Source of the DNA: Diadema setosum
Taxonomy: Eukaryota > Echinodermata > Echinoidea > Diadematoida > Diadematidae
Assembly: GCA_033980235.1 (NCBI GenBank)
Contig: CM067077.1
Span: 12,317,797 to 12,381,796, forward strand
Direction of reading: 5' to 3'
DNA: 64,000 bases
Shown: piece by piece, positions 19,926 through 33,082 of the stretch
How the letters are laid out: each line of letters starts with the position of its first letter
How positions within the stretch are numbered: position 1 is the first letter of the stretch
Position numbers and translations under genes: made by a program
The notes under the pieces: generated by a model
Told to the model about the DNA's origin: nothing
Seen by the model: only the letters and a program-made list of their open reading frames with translations
Database searches by the model: none

Positions 19926-21061
19926 ATGCCTCCGCCACAAAGTGTCGCCAGAGGCGTTATGTTTTCAGGTTGTCCGCCCGCCCATCAGTCCTTCCGTCCG
20001 TTCTCCCGTCCGTAGTCAATTTTGTGGACAGCGTAACTACAAAACCGTTTGAGTTATCCTAATGAAACTTGGCATATATTACGTATGAGTGGGCGAAGTT
20101 GTGCCTATCAACTTTAGAGTGCACATGGTCAAGGTCAGAGGTCAAAAGGTCCAGGTCAAATGCTCAAAATTTCACTATTTCCCCATGTCTTTGCAGTGCC
20201 TGAAGGTATTTTCTTGAAACTTGGTGTATGCATGTGCTACCAAATATTCTCCCGAGAGAGTTTCAGGTCATGCAGTCAAAGGTCAAAGGTCAAGTGAAAA
20301 ATAATGTCAACATTTCCCTTTTTTTCTATCTCGCAAATAGTTCAAGGTATCTTCATGGAACTTAGTGCATATGCATGTACTGACTGGCAGTAATTATCTA
20401 GGGAATTTAGGTTCATGGGTCAAAGGTCATGGGTGAAAGGTCATGGTCAACTCCTTTAAGTTTCACTATTTCCCTCATACACTGTATTTATGCAATGCCT
20501 GCAGAATGATAAACTTAACATGTATTACCCAATACAGATTCTCTCGGAAGTTTCTTGCAAAAGGTCAAAGGTCAGAGGTCAAGTGAAAGTGCTAAATTTC
20601 ACTTCTTCGTTCATGTCTCGGAAGTAACTCAAGATATGAAATTTAGTACATATTTATGCATGTTCTACACCTGGCAGTGATTCTCTAGGGAATTTTAGGG
20701 ACATAGGGTCAAAGTTCAAGGGTCAAAGGATAGGTTGAATGCTAAAATATTTACTGAAATTACACTTTTTATCCATACCTTGAAAATTACTCAATTCATA
20801 AACTTATAAAAGGGTGAAAAGTCCAATAAAAATCCTGACATCCCCAAATGCCTGCACTCTGAGACAGTATATAGCCATTCATCCAATTAAACCTAGTTCA
20901 AGAAAAGTGAAAATTCAACACATTTGTGACAAACCTGTCATTTTGATATTCTGCCAATTATGGGATACTGTTATCACACATTATACATTGTAGTATAGAC
21001 CTATTGGGAACATTATGCATTATGGCGGAGGCATACCAGTCGCCATATCGACATTTCTAGT
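19926..21061. mobile_element. ~1.1 kb non-autonomous element with AGGTCA-rich interior
   Basis: Ends contain TATGCCTCCGCCA and its complement TGGCGGAGGCATA. A TCCGTCC-type run is near 19990, and the interior has many AGGTCAAAGGTCA direct repeats. It lies in the 5' UTR intron of gene 1 and is absent at the matching site of unit 2 (about 35820-35870). No protein is encoded. Confidence 0.8.
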
Positions 21062-21537
21062 TTTTTTTTAAAGACAGTGGAATTGGTGACTAGGTGATAT
21101 TCACATTTAATGGGATGATGATCACGATTTATTACGTATCAAAATTGTCTCAAATTTACACTGTCGTTTCTTTCGTTGTGGCAAGGGTTGTGCACTTTTT
21201 TTTCCCCTAATTTTTTGATAGTAAGAATATTAATTTTGGTACAAACTACTTTTCGGATCACACTCAGCATTCTGGAGTTGCTTATCACCTGGAAAAATCG
21301 ACTCTATTTCAGGGAGAAACAAAATCAGTTAGGGCCAAGATGTATCAAATTAGTAAGATTAAATAACTGATAATCATATCGCGCCTCTTTTTACTTGATG
21401 CATAAAGTGCTATATATGACCAAATCAATTATTTTCATGATGGCTTATGTATATTATATACATTGTCTTATCTACTTTATATGTATATAATTATTTTTAG
21501 TATGATTCAATCCCGACAGCTGCTCCCTATGTTCGAG

Positions 21538-24500
21538 ATGAAGCTCCACGTATTTCTCATCCTGGTTGCTGCTGCTGCAGTCAGCGCACAGAGACCCTGC
21601 TGCTCTCCAAAACAATTCATGGGAGGATTCGGTAATGATTAAGCTGCTGAGAACAGGATAGGGCTGTCGAAATAAAATTTAACCAAATTAATGAAGTCTT
21701 CAATTATTGCTACAAGTGGCTGCTTTAAATTTGTTTGCGACAACGGAGTTTTTTTTTTTTTTTTTTTTTTTTTACTTTGCCTGCACAACTTGCATACAAA
21801 ACGGTAATGACAATGGTGCAGCCGAAATGAACAAAATGATGAGGATAATAATAGTGACGATGATGATTATAATGATAACAATAATGATATTATTATTATT
21901 ATTTTATTATCATTATCTTTATTGGTATTATCATCATCATCTTCGTCATATATTGATGATGATAATAATAACGTCATCTAATGCGTCAAATAGTAATAAC
22001 AATAAATATATTCACTATCATTTTTATCATTATTATCATTGTCATTATCATTATCATCATCATCATTATAAAGAGAACGAATGAACATGATGGCATTACC
22101 GATTAATTATTTCAAATATCTATACAGTGCATTCCCGTTATAACGAAATGCTCGGGACCGGCAGATTTCTTTCGTTATAACGAAATTTCGTTATAACCGA
22201 GCAAATACAATATATAACGAAAACAAGGAAACCACGTATATAATATCATATTCTGTTTGCTGAATACTCATCATACACTAGAAAGCTATGTGAAATGTGA
22301 TGGGATAACTGTATTACAATAATAAACGCAAGTTCCCCTCAGAAGCTGTGTGTGACATAGGAGCGAACACACAGTGGTGTGAAGCGTTCACCCATGCAGA
22401 GACGCTATAAATGCTTGTTCCGCTACGTATTTTCGAAAGCAATTCGCATGAGTTTCGTTATAACGGAGCACATTTCTTTTGTTTTTCTTTGTCTGTGGCG
22501 CTCGGAAAAGACTTCGTTATAACGGAAATTTCGCTATAACCGTGTTCGTTATAAGCGAATTTTGTACCATAGACTTTAATGGTGATAATTTTGGGACCAG
22601 AAGATTTACTTCGTTATAACGAAATTTCGTTATAACCGTGTTCGTTGTAACGGGAGTGCACTGTAATGTTATCATCCTTGCAAGCTTCAATCCTGTGTTA
22701 GCTCTGCCTCTGGGAAGCACCAAGATGCTTTGGAACACTCAAAAAAAAAAAAAGCTTCCATTATTTTTATCACTTTATTAATCCTTTGGAACATACATTT
22801 ATCGTTATCATCATTGTTGTTGAGCACGTAATCTATGTTGTTTAAGATCACAATATAACATGTCCGCGTATCATTATGCCTATAGCTCATTCTCTTGTAG
22901 ATCAGGTACTTACCGCACTCCATAATTTTGATGATATCGAGCTATAACCATTTACTTCGCCCTATTTCTCACGAATCGATTGTATTGGGTAGGTGAATTC
23001 TTCAAAGAATAAAAGAAAAATATATTCCCCCATGTCTTTAACACCAGGCACTACTAGTGTTCAAACGTCATCCGAGGGTACTCAACCGTCTACTTCCTTC
23101 CTATACGGGGCATTTGATTTTGAGGAACGAAAATTTGGTTTCGACATGTTTATTGACTACCTCAACGGCACAACGACGTTCTTCAAGATCATCCAACACT
23201 ACGGCGAGGTAAGTGAATAAAGTGTAATGCATGGCGCGTCATTGGCACTTGTCCGCTAGACCGGAGCTCGTGAGACTGTATGCCGTGCAAGTGAAGATAT
23301 AGAATTATGATGCAGGTTACTTGCCAGATAGGGGCAAGTAAACTTTTGGCTTTCTTATCATCGGAATCTGATTGTCATATTAATTCCACAAGGGCGTTTA
23401 AAAGCCGCAATTCACCATTGGAAGCTGTGATAAAAAAAAAAAGAAAAAGTGCGAGTTATGATGCATAGTAGCTCAGCAAAACATCCTATACCATATGAAA
23501 TTTTTGCAATAAAGTCGCAAATATAAGGAGATTGCACCAATTTTCTCAAATTTAAAACCATAATGCAGACGGTTTATTCTAGAAATATTTTTTATAAAAA
23601 GTTCTATTCTTAACGTTTTGTATGTTTAACAATCCTTAACATTGATTATGCTGATAATCCTTTTCACATTATTTGTTTCTATCTCCAATTCACATTTTGG
23701 CATTATTTTGAAGCACTAAAGCACTAATTTATTTTTTTCATCTGCAATATCATGGCAGGCTGCTCAGTAGCTTTAAAGGTCCAGTTTACCTTTGGGAGTA
23801 GTGATTTCAAAAATTTTCAAGATATCACATTTGATGCATGTGTGTAGGTTTGTTGTATCACAAAACATCCTATCATATAACGTTTTTGCAATGAAGCCTA
23901 AAATATGAGGAGATATCCGTGTTTTTCTCAATAAACAGTAACTGTAGACGGTTCAATCCGGAAACATTTTTATTATACCTATTGTTCACGTTTTGTGTAT
24001 TTAACAACACTTAACATTGATTATACGGATTCAAATTTTTACATTGGTTGTTTCTAGCCCTAACTCACATTTTAGAACAATTTTGAAACACTAATGCTCG
24101 CTTTTTGTTTCATCTGCAAATGGTAAATTATGCCTTTAACTGTAGGCCCTGTAAAACGGTTTTTCATTTATAGGGCAAGCAAATATTATAGTACGTAAAA
24201 ACAAATGATTTGCCCTTACTTAGCCGTCGGGCAAATGAAGGAAGAATTAATTTCGGGCCTGCAGAAAAAGGTTGAGAAATTTATTCCCCCACCTTTGAAT
24301 CCTTTGTCAATGAGGAAGGAAACTATTGATGTCACTCATGGCCGGCGGAACCGTGGGGGCCGTGGGGTCTCGGGCCCCCACACATTTTGTGCACCATACA
24401 AAGGAATACATAAGGTGTCATCACTTTGGGCCCTTACACTTTTTTTTTAACCCGGAAGTACGTAAGAGGCACTTAATAGAAATAGGTAGAGATCTTGAAG

Positions 24501-25643
24501 TGTGAGCGCGTTGAGGTTAAGTTTTTCACTGAAAACCTTTATTTGTTTGTTTGTTTGTTTGTCTTTGCTTGTTAGCTCATGAAATCCTGTAGTGGGCCCC
24601 TACACTTTTGAAAACGCTCCGCCGGCCCTGTCACTAGCCATGAAATACTTAGTCACAAGGATGAGTACAAAAAAAAAAAAAAAATAGTAAGAGTCTTACT
24701 TTCTTCTGTGACATTATTGTAATAAATCTTTCCAGAAGAACTTGATTTCTGTGACTTCCCGTGTTTTTTGGCTGCGTGGACATTGATGGATTTAATAAGA
24801 TTTTAAATGTTTTGTCTCTGTTAGTTTATTCCGTTTTGTGACTATCAACCGCATGCAACATAGATTATTATTTTTTTTAATCTATACTCTTTTAACTTTG
24901 ACAGAAAACTCAATGGGTTATACTTGCTAACTACGGACTCTGTTTGGAGCAGCCAGCCTATGAACCCGAACCAACTAACTGCGTCCACGGCAAGTGAATT
25001 TATTCATTCATCATTATTTTGATACAATAGACTACTTCCGCAGTTTACTTACGTAAATCCATCTTGCTTTTGTGTTAACAAGTTTCCAGGGCCTGGATAT
25101 TTCTGAATGTTCTTTCACTACAACGTAATGCAATTAACCGTTCAGGCGCTGCAATGATATTGTACATTACAACTGTGTGTTTCACGACAACTATGTGTTT
25201 CATCGCATCGTATTTCTCAGAGATACTTTACCTGATCATGCGCAGTATGTATATCCTAACTGATTAGCGAAAAGAAAAGAAAAACCAGGAAAAGTAATGT
25301 AGTATCACATGCATGCAAATATTATAAAGTGCATCACGCCAAAACATTCAAGCGAATGAATGACCAGAGATGACGATTGAATATAATGATAATGTATTTT
25401 CACAACCAAAAAGGGATAGCATTGTAACTATCTTAACTATTCTACTCTATGGCGTCTCCGAGTTAAGAGGTTCAACTCTTCTACACGAGCTGTAGAGTGA
25501 AATCTCAAGAGGAGACATTTCATTTTTTTTTTTTTTTTGGGGGGGGGGTTGGGGACGGGGACTACCATCGTTCAAAGATTTTGGCAGGAATTGAAAGTAT
25601 GACCTCTGCATTTATTATGTTATTTTCTATAATCGTCATCATC

Positions 25644-25690
<47 letters not shown>

Positions 25691-27351
25691 CAAAGTAAGT
25701 CGTATTTTTCTCCAGAGGGTTCTAGATATGGCGGTAATTTCGTGATGGGCGGTCCAAACGGACTGAATGTGAAGTCATACAGCTACGAGTACCATCCGTG
25801 GGAGGCTCTTCAGGGGGTTTCGACCGCCACGGTGACCGAGGACTCGTGCTTCTTCGTCGGCTCTACTTTCCTCGGGACGAGATATGACCTACCCAAAGGC
25901 AGTAAGTATGATGACAATGACAATGAAAGTGATGGTGATAGTGATGATGATTATGTTTATGATAATGGTTTCATAAAGATAATCACCACAATAAAGACGA
26001 CAATACTCCTGAATTGGACAGTATCATTATGAAAAATTAAACAGTTACTGATGCTGTCGTTCACGCAGATCTTTATTTCTAAATGTGCATGATCAACCTC
26101 ACTCGCTGGGGTTAATGGGTCGGACCATTATTTTATTTGACAGTATCGAATAAAACTCACATTTTTAACGTTGGACAGATTCACAAAATGTAGGCCTAAT
26201 CACAGCCCTCTTATGGAACATAGCTATGAAATAGTGTTCCATGCTCTTATACCAAAGATCATACCATTGGGGGTAACCCCTAGCACGCAGGACACACATT
26301 TCTTATAACTGTGTCGAGCGGGACAATAATGATAGGTGGGGTATTAAGTATTCATACCGTTCGAGTCCAACTGTACAGATGTAGGAGCTCCTTGGATGTA
26401 CTAATTGAAATCCAACCAAGGAGGAGGCCTCCGGGTTAGAAACTTGTGCTTACGTTCCTGAGCCTCACGCGGCCTATTCAGGTGCTGTTCACTTCTAAAC
26501 TATAAATTAGATTATTGAGAAGGGTGAAACTCCGGTGCAATTTTATCCCCTGAATCATGGTACACGTTAACCTATAGCTGCTTTTATTGCTGACTTTATT
26601 ATAATAGCTTCTCTCTTCGATACATCCGGATCAGTCAACATCACAGTGGGAATTGAAGATCCAGAACGGTGGCTAAGACTTCCTGAACTTTGCCGGAAAC
26701 AGGTAAGGCATCATCTTGATCATCACTTTTATTATTTTTACAGCATCATGATATTTCCCCCACCTATATTTTGCTTTCATAGCACACGCTATTTTCGTTG
26801 CCTTTCTTCCGAGTTCGTTAATAACCGACGTTCTTTGAATAAGAGAATTCGCTCGTTATACGTTTCATTTTCTTGCAGCAAAGTCGTAATATTCCTGTCA
26901 TTTGTTTTGTGGTTCTAGACCGCTGATGAGGTGATACAAGAGATTCCTTATTATTGCTTTAAGTTTCATGTATTAACTTTCACCCGTGTCTACAAAGGAA
27001 TTCTTAATCAATCTAATAATTAGGACAACTACTGTGAGTTGTCTTCTCCGATTCGTTGATAGTCTAAACAATGAAGGAATTCACTGTCTATAATTGCTCT
27101 TGTTTAGAGCTGTAACTTCACAGCTCTGAGTCGCTCATAGTCTTATCTCCCTCTATTCTCTTTCTACACCATACTCTTTGTTAACATAATTATAACTCAA
27201 ACGCTAGCTGCGTAATGTCAAATGCATTTTCCCCTTCAAGACTCATTTACCGGTACATGTACTTCCCCTTTCACAGAGCAACGTGACGTCTTCAGCCCTT
27301 CCCAAAGATCTGCCGGACCTTAGCAAGATCCACATCCCGCGTTTCTTCTAG
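21538..27351 (+). CDS. Ependymin-related secreted protein, paralog 1
   Basis: Coding exons 21538-21631, 23048-23208, 24905-24989, 25716-25901, 26608-26702 and 27277-27351 join to 231 codons plus TAG. Residues 1-17 are a signal peptide (MKLHVFLILVAAAAVSA). The mature part has six cysteines (21, 22, 98, 111, 158, 204), YGAFDFEERKFGFDMFIDYL near residue 52, and TVGIEDPERW near residue 188. This layout, length and the late IxDPxxW-C block match the ependymin/EPDR family, secreted glycoproteins whose fold binds hydrophobic ligands (family knowledge). N-glycosylation sequons are at N71, N186 and N209. An in-frame ATG three codons upstream (21529) could also start translation. The fourth exon ends at a GC donor. 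The molecular role in this animal is unknown. Confidence 0.88.
22125..22663. mobile_element. 539 bp TA-flanked pogo/Tc1-mariner-like MITE
   Basis: The terminal inverted repeat CAGTGCA(T/C)TCCCGTTATAACGA is flanked by TA on both sides. The interior carries further CGTTATAAC motifs in both orientations. It sits in an intron of paralog 1 and is absent from unit 2. The superfamily is inferred from the TA target and terminus; no transposase is present. Confidence 0.85.
23453..24143. mobile_element. Family B MITE, two adjacent copies
   Basis: A full copy spans about 23773-24143 (ends TTTAAAGGTCCAGTTTACC...GGTAAATTATGCCTTTA), preceded by a decayed partial copy at 23453-23772 in the same orientation. 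Diagnostic interior: ACAAAACATCCTA...CTTAACATTGATTAT. Other copies are near 28684-29370, 41397-41753 (reverse) and 44216-44520. Confidence 0.8.
24337..24630. mobile_element. ~295 bp GGCCGGCGGA-ended MITE with 5 bp TSD
   Basis: Ends are CATGGCCGGCGGA...TCCGCCGGCCCTG. It is flanked by TCACT at 24332-24336 and 24631-24635. A second member is at 58347-58554 with a different 5 bp duplication (CTTTG), and a degenerate one near 53990-54230. Confidence 0.75.
25640..25692. repeat. ATT microsatellite before exon 5 of paralog 1
   Basis: A TTA/ATT run ends about 20 bp before the acceptor at 25715. A similar ATT-rich run precedes the matching exon in unit 2. Confidence 0.9.
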
Positions 27352-27830
27352 AATTGAGGAGGAACCTATGGCAGCTATACACCATCCGTAGACCCTGACG
27401 TATCATACCTGATTCAAGTTGATATGATTTCAATAACTGTATTGATAATTTGACACCATGGTTTTCGTTCATACAACATTACGACTGAACGGTTCAATTT
27501 ACTGTTTCCTTACTTAAGCTGATTAAAACACATACACACATACACACACACACAACAGAAACCAAGCTTACATGTGGTGTAAGTGAACCAATGAATTACA
27601 TGTTCTCACAGTGTCTCATCATCGTATCTAAATTCATCATCTCATAATCGTCCTACACGTACCTCATACACAGACGGATTGTTAAAATATTGTGCAGATC
27701 AGTAGGCCTACACGTTTCAATTTAAAAAAAAAAAAGTGTGATGAGAAAGGAAAGCTGAGCATGCTTTGAAAAATAAATAAACTGACGAAAGATCAGAATA
27801 AAGCTGCGTCTTTGACTCTATTTTCTTCTC
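27352..27830 (+). terminator. 3' UTR and poly(A) signal of paralog 1
   Basis: AATAAA occurs at about 27774 and at 27797-27802. The AATAAA before ACTGACGAAAGATCAG is matched in unit 2 (43342-43347). The 3' UTR sequence is nearly identical between units. Confidence 0.65.
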
Positions 27831-28270
27831 GAAGCAAAACTAGCTGCTGCAGTTAGGCCTACCTGTCGTCAAGAAAGAGAGGGAGGGAGAGAGGGAGAGA
27901 GGAAAGGAGCATGCCAAGTGGGGGCGCTCTTTATTGTGTACTGAAAATGACTGAAATCTTGAACAGTATAGAAGGGGCATTGTGTTCATTGATTGATTGA
28001 TTGATTGATCAGGTTTATTGCCATCCAAAAAACACACAGACGGGTGAAAAGTCCGAAGACTTATAATTCCCGTTTACAAAACAAATTATACACAAATACG
28101 TGAAGATACCTTTTACAATATACAATGCAAAAAATATTATTATCACAAAACATGATCACATGATCTTTGACCCTCTGTCTTTTCTGTTTAGAGCCGTTGT
28201 TTTCCACTGGGAGCAGTGCTTTAAAAGTAACAATGTTCAAGTTATCAAATTTCATGCATACTGTATGTGT
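27831..28270. other. Downstream of paralog 1
   Basis: A GA-rich run (27869-27908) and a (GATT)n run near 27988-28008. No gene was recognised. Confidence 0.45.
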
Positions 28271-28683
28271 TAAAGGGATCGTACAGTTTTGGTTGAGACC
28301 TAAAATTAAATTTCAAATTTCTAACATTCTTTTTTTGGTGAGATAATGAGAAACCTCTTATAAAATATTAAAAAGCATGTAATTCTTTGAGGAATTCAAC
28401 GTTTATTTGATGAAAATTGGTTTTGAATTAGTCGAGATATCCAAAAAAAAAAAAAAAAAAGAGCGATTCTAATAAAGTGTGGGACCCACACTTTATTACG
28501 AATGCTTTGTTTTACTTTGTTTTTGGATGTTTAAGTCATTCCAAACCCGATTTTCATCAAATAAACTTTGAATTCCTCTTAAAATGGTATGCCCTGTACT
28601 ATATCATAAGTGTTTTCTTGGTATCTCGCAAAAAGTTAAAAGCCCAATTCTCATCTCCACCAATACTGTACCATCCCTTTAAA
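28271..28683. mobile_element. Family A MITE, copy 2
   Basis: A complete palindromic copy with TAAAGGG...CCCTTTA ends, inserted in a family B element. The matching place in unit 2 (about 44215-44225) lacks it. Confidence 0.85.
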
Positions 28684-28748
28684 CAGTAGGTCTGTTGCAT
28701 CACGAAACATCCTACCATGCAAAACTTTCGCAATAACACATCAAGAAT

Positions 28749-29140
28749 TAAAGGGATGATACAGTAGGGCCTATTGGTGGAGACGAGAATTGGGCTTTTA
28801 ACTATTTGCGAGATATCAAGAAAATACATATGAAATAGTACAGAGCATACCTTTTTAAGAGGAATTCAAAGTTTATTTGATGAAAATCGGGTTTTGAATG
28901 ACTGAAATATCCAAAAAACGAAGTAGAACAAAGCGATCGTAATAAAAGGTGGGTCCCACATCTTAAATCGTTCTGTTTGGGATATCTCAGCCATTTCAAA
29001 ACCAATTTTCATCACATAAACGTTGAATTCCTCATGGAATTGCATGCTCTTTCATATTTCATACGAGGTTTCTCATTATCTCGCCAAAAAATGTTAGAAA
29101 CCTGAAATTGGGTCTCAACCAAAACCATACGCTCCCTTTA
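28749..29140. mobile_element. Family A MITE, copy 3
   Basis: A second complete family A copy 65 bp after copy 2, splitting the same family B element. Unit 2 keeps the uninterrupted B sequence at about 44278-44286. Confidence 0.88.
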
Positions 29141-30329
29141 AGGAGAAAAGGAGACTCCTTTTCTTCCTCGAAAACCATGGCAGTTTATTCTAGAAACAAT
29201 TTTAATGAAACTAGTATTAACATTGTGTATATGAAAATACTTAACATTGATTATAAGGTCTACTGATTAACACTTTTTCATTTTTTTTTTTGGGTCTATC
29301 CCTAACTCACGTTTTAGAACTATTTTGAAGCACTAAAGCATTTTTTTTTTAAATCTGTAAAATGGGTCCTGAGATTAACATCCTTCTTCAAAGTGGTCGA
29401 GGGGTTGGTCCCAGTCCTACCTGTTGAAAGCTTTCTTTCAAAAGTAAGACCAAGAACTGATAGCGAAATATCACAGCAAATTAGAAATTCGAAGATTGTA
29501 ACGTAGACAACATTACAGAGAAACACGTTACAAATCATATAAAGTGTTACTCGGTATTTAAAGACATTGTAAAACAAAGCAAGTCAAAATTCCCTTTTTT
29601 TTTTAATGAAAACAACTCTGGCTTCCCACCGAAGTGCTGTTGTCAATAGCATTACCACCTGAAGTATTCAAAGCAAAGATGGAGAAAAGTCATCTTCGAT
29701 TCGACTAAAGTGACACGCGCCCTCTCAGGGACCGCCCGGTGCCTTACACCAAAAGGTCCTGCACTATTGTACTACATCCAGATCCAGATCCAGATGGTAA
29801 ATAGTGCCTCGAAACTCTGTTAAGCACATGGGCGTTACTTAGGATTTGTGTTGAGTTTAAATATCTGATTGAAGTTCGAATTTATAAGCCAAAATAGATT
29901 TATCCATTTCTAAGAATCCAAGCTTAATTTGAGATTAAAGCTGGTGAGAAATAAATGAAATAATTAGCGTGCCAATTATTTGAATACCTTCAAAATTATA
30001 TCTTGTTATATATTGCAAGTGCAGTAATATTAGAAAAAAAAATCTCTATTTGATCATCACCTTTAGAAAAATTAAAATGGCATCATCCGATTTTGCATTC
30101 AAGCTCTTCAAGGAATATATGATTTTTTTTTTTTAATGTGTATTGGTACACATAGAAAACTCAAACAAACAGAACAGTGCGTGCAAATGTTACTGAAACA
30201 ATGGAGTTCTGGTTCCATATCTTTTCAGAAAATAATATGACATTGTGCACACCTACAATATTCATTCCGCCATCAATTGCGTTGATGACAAAATAACCTC
30301 ATTATTTCGTTAATCTTCAGAATTTCGCA
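29141..30329. other. End of duplication unit 1
   Basis: The remainder of the interrupted family B element runs to about 29370. The rest is AT-rich flank collinear with 44514-45025. No gene was seen. Confidence 0.5.
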
Positions 30330-31392
30330 CTTCGCATTCCCTGTATGATGATGATGATGTTGATATCAATAATAATGGTAATGATGTCAAGACGGATAAT
30401 AGTGATAACATAACGATTGTTGATATTATTATCATTACCAGTTTTTCTACGCTGATGATCATTACCGTTATGGCATTACGACAACGACATAAAGTGTAAT
30501 GGGCCATCTCCATCTATACAGATGCTAAAAGAGGAATAAATCAAGAAGACGTATTACGCAATATGAAAACAAAACTTTTAATGAAAATTGCCTTTTATTG
30601 ATAGAATGAATAGAATTGCAATTAAATATGGCATACAATAGGAAGGCCATCTTTGTGTTTGTGGGGGTAGGTAGACGCTTAGACTCAGAAGAATTATCGA
30701 GGCATGACTGCTTCTATAGTTGGAGTCGGAATGCAAGTGTCTTTCTTTATTCAATATTCTCCAATATAATCCAAAACATCTCCCGGTGACTTCCCGGTGT
30801 TGTATTTTGTAGGCCCTACGCACTACCGCTATGCAAAGAAGAGCACTGTCTTCTGGTTTTATGTCCCACCGAACTAGAAACACAGTGACGGTGGTATGTC
30901 CACAGGAGTTCTGTTGTTGATTGTTGTTGTTGTTGTTGTTGGTGATGGTGGTGTTCTGTTGTAAACGCGGTGCGCTTAGTCTTTATTCAAGGCAGCGAAG
31001 GGAATATCCAAGCGGTTATGATGTCCACAGCAGTCACGCGGTGCGCTTAGTCTTTATTGAAAACGGCAAATGAGGGAATATCCAAAGCTTATGATACAGT
31101 GTATATCCCTTTATCTTAAAAAAAAAAAAAAAAAAATTATTTCATTTTCCGGTGAAAACGCTACGGTGAAATTAATGCTAATACCACGCCAATGTCGCTT
31201 TATTTCCATCCAACAATGAAAGATAATGCAAAAACAATGTACCGATACACTACACTACATTATAATAAATAATATTGTAAATGAACAGAATGATTTTTGT
31301 TTAAAACTGATGTATGTTGAGAGGGTAGTATAATTATAAAAAACAGTATAGATAATCCCTTTTATTAGGAACTTTAGATATGACAACGGTAC

Positions 31393-32965
31393 ATTGTTAC
31401 CCACGCCGATGAAAATCGGCAGGGGGTTATGTAAAGGGTTCCGTATGTTTGTTTGTGTTTTTTGTTTGCTTGTTTGTTTGTGTACAAGATAACACTAGAG
31501 AACGGGTAAACGGATTTGCATCAAATGTTCAGGGAATGTTTGGATAGTGACAGGAAAGAATCGATTAGATATTGGTGATAATCGGTTGACCCCTGCAAGG
31601 CTGAGTGTGTGACCTTGTAGTTTTGACCCCATAAGTATTAAGTGACCACTCCAAACATTTTCCCGTTTCTTACTTTGCGATTTTCCACTACCATACGAAA
31701 ACAGAACTCCCAGACGACGGACTTCGCTACTCAAATGTTCGTAAGAATTGCGAAATTTACGTTTATTTGAGGGACTAGTCCTGATGAATTTGTGAAAATT
31801 TTGTGAAAGTTCACTTTCCGTCGTCACAAAATGGCCCGTATTTGGTGATCTTTCATATTAATATTGATTCTTTTTTTGTTTTGTTGGAGGAACATTCCTC
31901 AATCACGGAAAAACTTTGGCTCGGTCCCAGTCACACTGCACGATATGCGCGTTCAAAGTCAATGCGTGTTCAGGGCAGCTGCAAATGCGCCGCGCACTAC
32001 CCTGTTGGTGCAAAATTGCATCGGGGACGTTGCGGCGCTCGTTGGTGACCGAATACTGGTGCAGTCGACCCTTGCATTCCACCCTTGTACATTGAATCAC
32101 TGCATCGGCACGTATGGAAATTTTGTTTTTCTTTTGCGTCTTTGCGGATACCATCACACTCTCAGCTTGCGATGATAAGCAAAATATCCCGCAAGAAAAC
32201 AGCGTATTTCTCGATTTTTAGCGCTTTTTCGGCGACCCGTACTCTTAAAGGGTGTGTAGGTACCCTACAGTTCTGGTCGAGGTGAGGATTTAGCTTTTAA
32301 ACGTTTTGCGAGATATTCAGAAACCACTCTATGAGATGTCAAAGAGCATGCAATTCTCGGGGGTATCAAAAGTTTATTTCATGAAAATCGGTTTTGAAAT
32401 GGCTGAGATATCCAAAAAACAAGGTGAAACAAAGAGATCGTAATAGAAGGTGTGGCCTGTATAGTCTTTTATTATTCACTTTTTTGGATATCTCGGCCAT
32501 CTGAAAACCAATTTTCATCATATAAACATTTAATCCTTCTTGAAATTTATGCTCTTTCATATTTCATAAGAGGTTTCTCATTATCTCACTTAGGAATGTA
32601 AAAAACATGAATCCCCACCTCAACCAGTAGGTTGCCTACTGTTCACTGTACAGCCCCTTTAAAACTAGGCTTAATTTGCGCTCGCTTTGGAAAAGTCGCG
32701 CTGATTCTGCACTTTTGACGGTGGAATTTGGGTTTTTCAATGAATTTTTGGAGGGGACTAAAGGACTTTCCTGTTGTGAACGAGTGTGCCAGTATGTTAA
32801 ATGATGTGATTTGCGTGTGTTGTGATTGTACAATTCACTGGCTGGCTGGTGATTAGTGATAAGTGACCGAATTCCGGTAGGTGACCGAATATGTACTGGT
32901 AGGCTTACCCTCTACTCTGTAGCGCCGCTAAGGCGTGGGTCTGCCGCCTTTGACGGCCCCTCTAG
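31393..32965. mobile_element. ~1.57 kb element nested in the left foldback arm
   Basis: The right arm runs uninterrupted across the corresponding point (about 33700), while the left arm is split by this sequence. Ends share ACCCACGCC in opposite orientation. The GC-richer middle (31915-32110) has several short frames without recognisable homology. Confidence 0.55.
32246..32662. mobile_element. Family A MITE, copy 4
   Basis: Palindromic copy with the same arms as copies 1-3, nested inside the 1.57 kb element. Confidence 0.8.
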
Positions 32966-33047
32966 TTTTTTGTTTTTCTTTTTAGCAGTGTTTACCAGAA
33001 TATTGTTAATCAGGCCAAAAAAAAAAAAAAAAAACCACACACACACA

Positions 33048-33082
<35 letters not shown>

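Larger units (their letters stand above)
19047..30329 (+). repeat. Tandem segmental duplication, unit 1
   Basis: Collinear with 30330-45025 through the promoter, all seven exons, introns, 3' UTR and downstream flank of an ependymin-related gene. The left limit is where similarity to 30330 onward begins (CATT(T/C)CCTGTATGATGAT at about 19050). The right limit is set by the match of about 30298-30329 to 44995-45025. Confidence 0.88.

Noticed and set aside
30578..30883. 101-codon antisense frame upstream of paralog 2
   Set aside because: Half of it lies in duplicated flank that is not open in unit 1; no similarity recognised.
31803..32175. GC-richer open frames inside the nested block
   Set aside because: Overlapping frames on both strands, no conserved motif, located inside a repeat.
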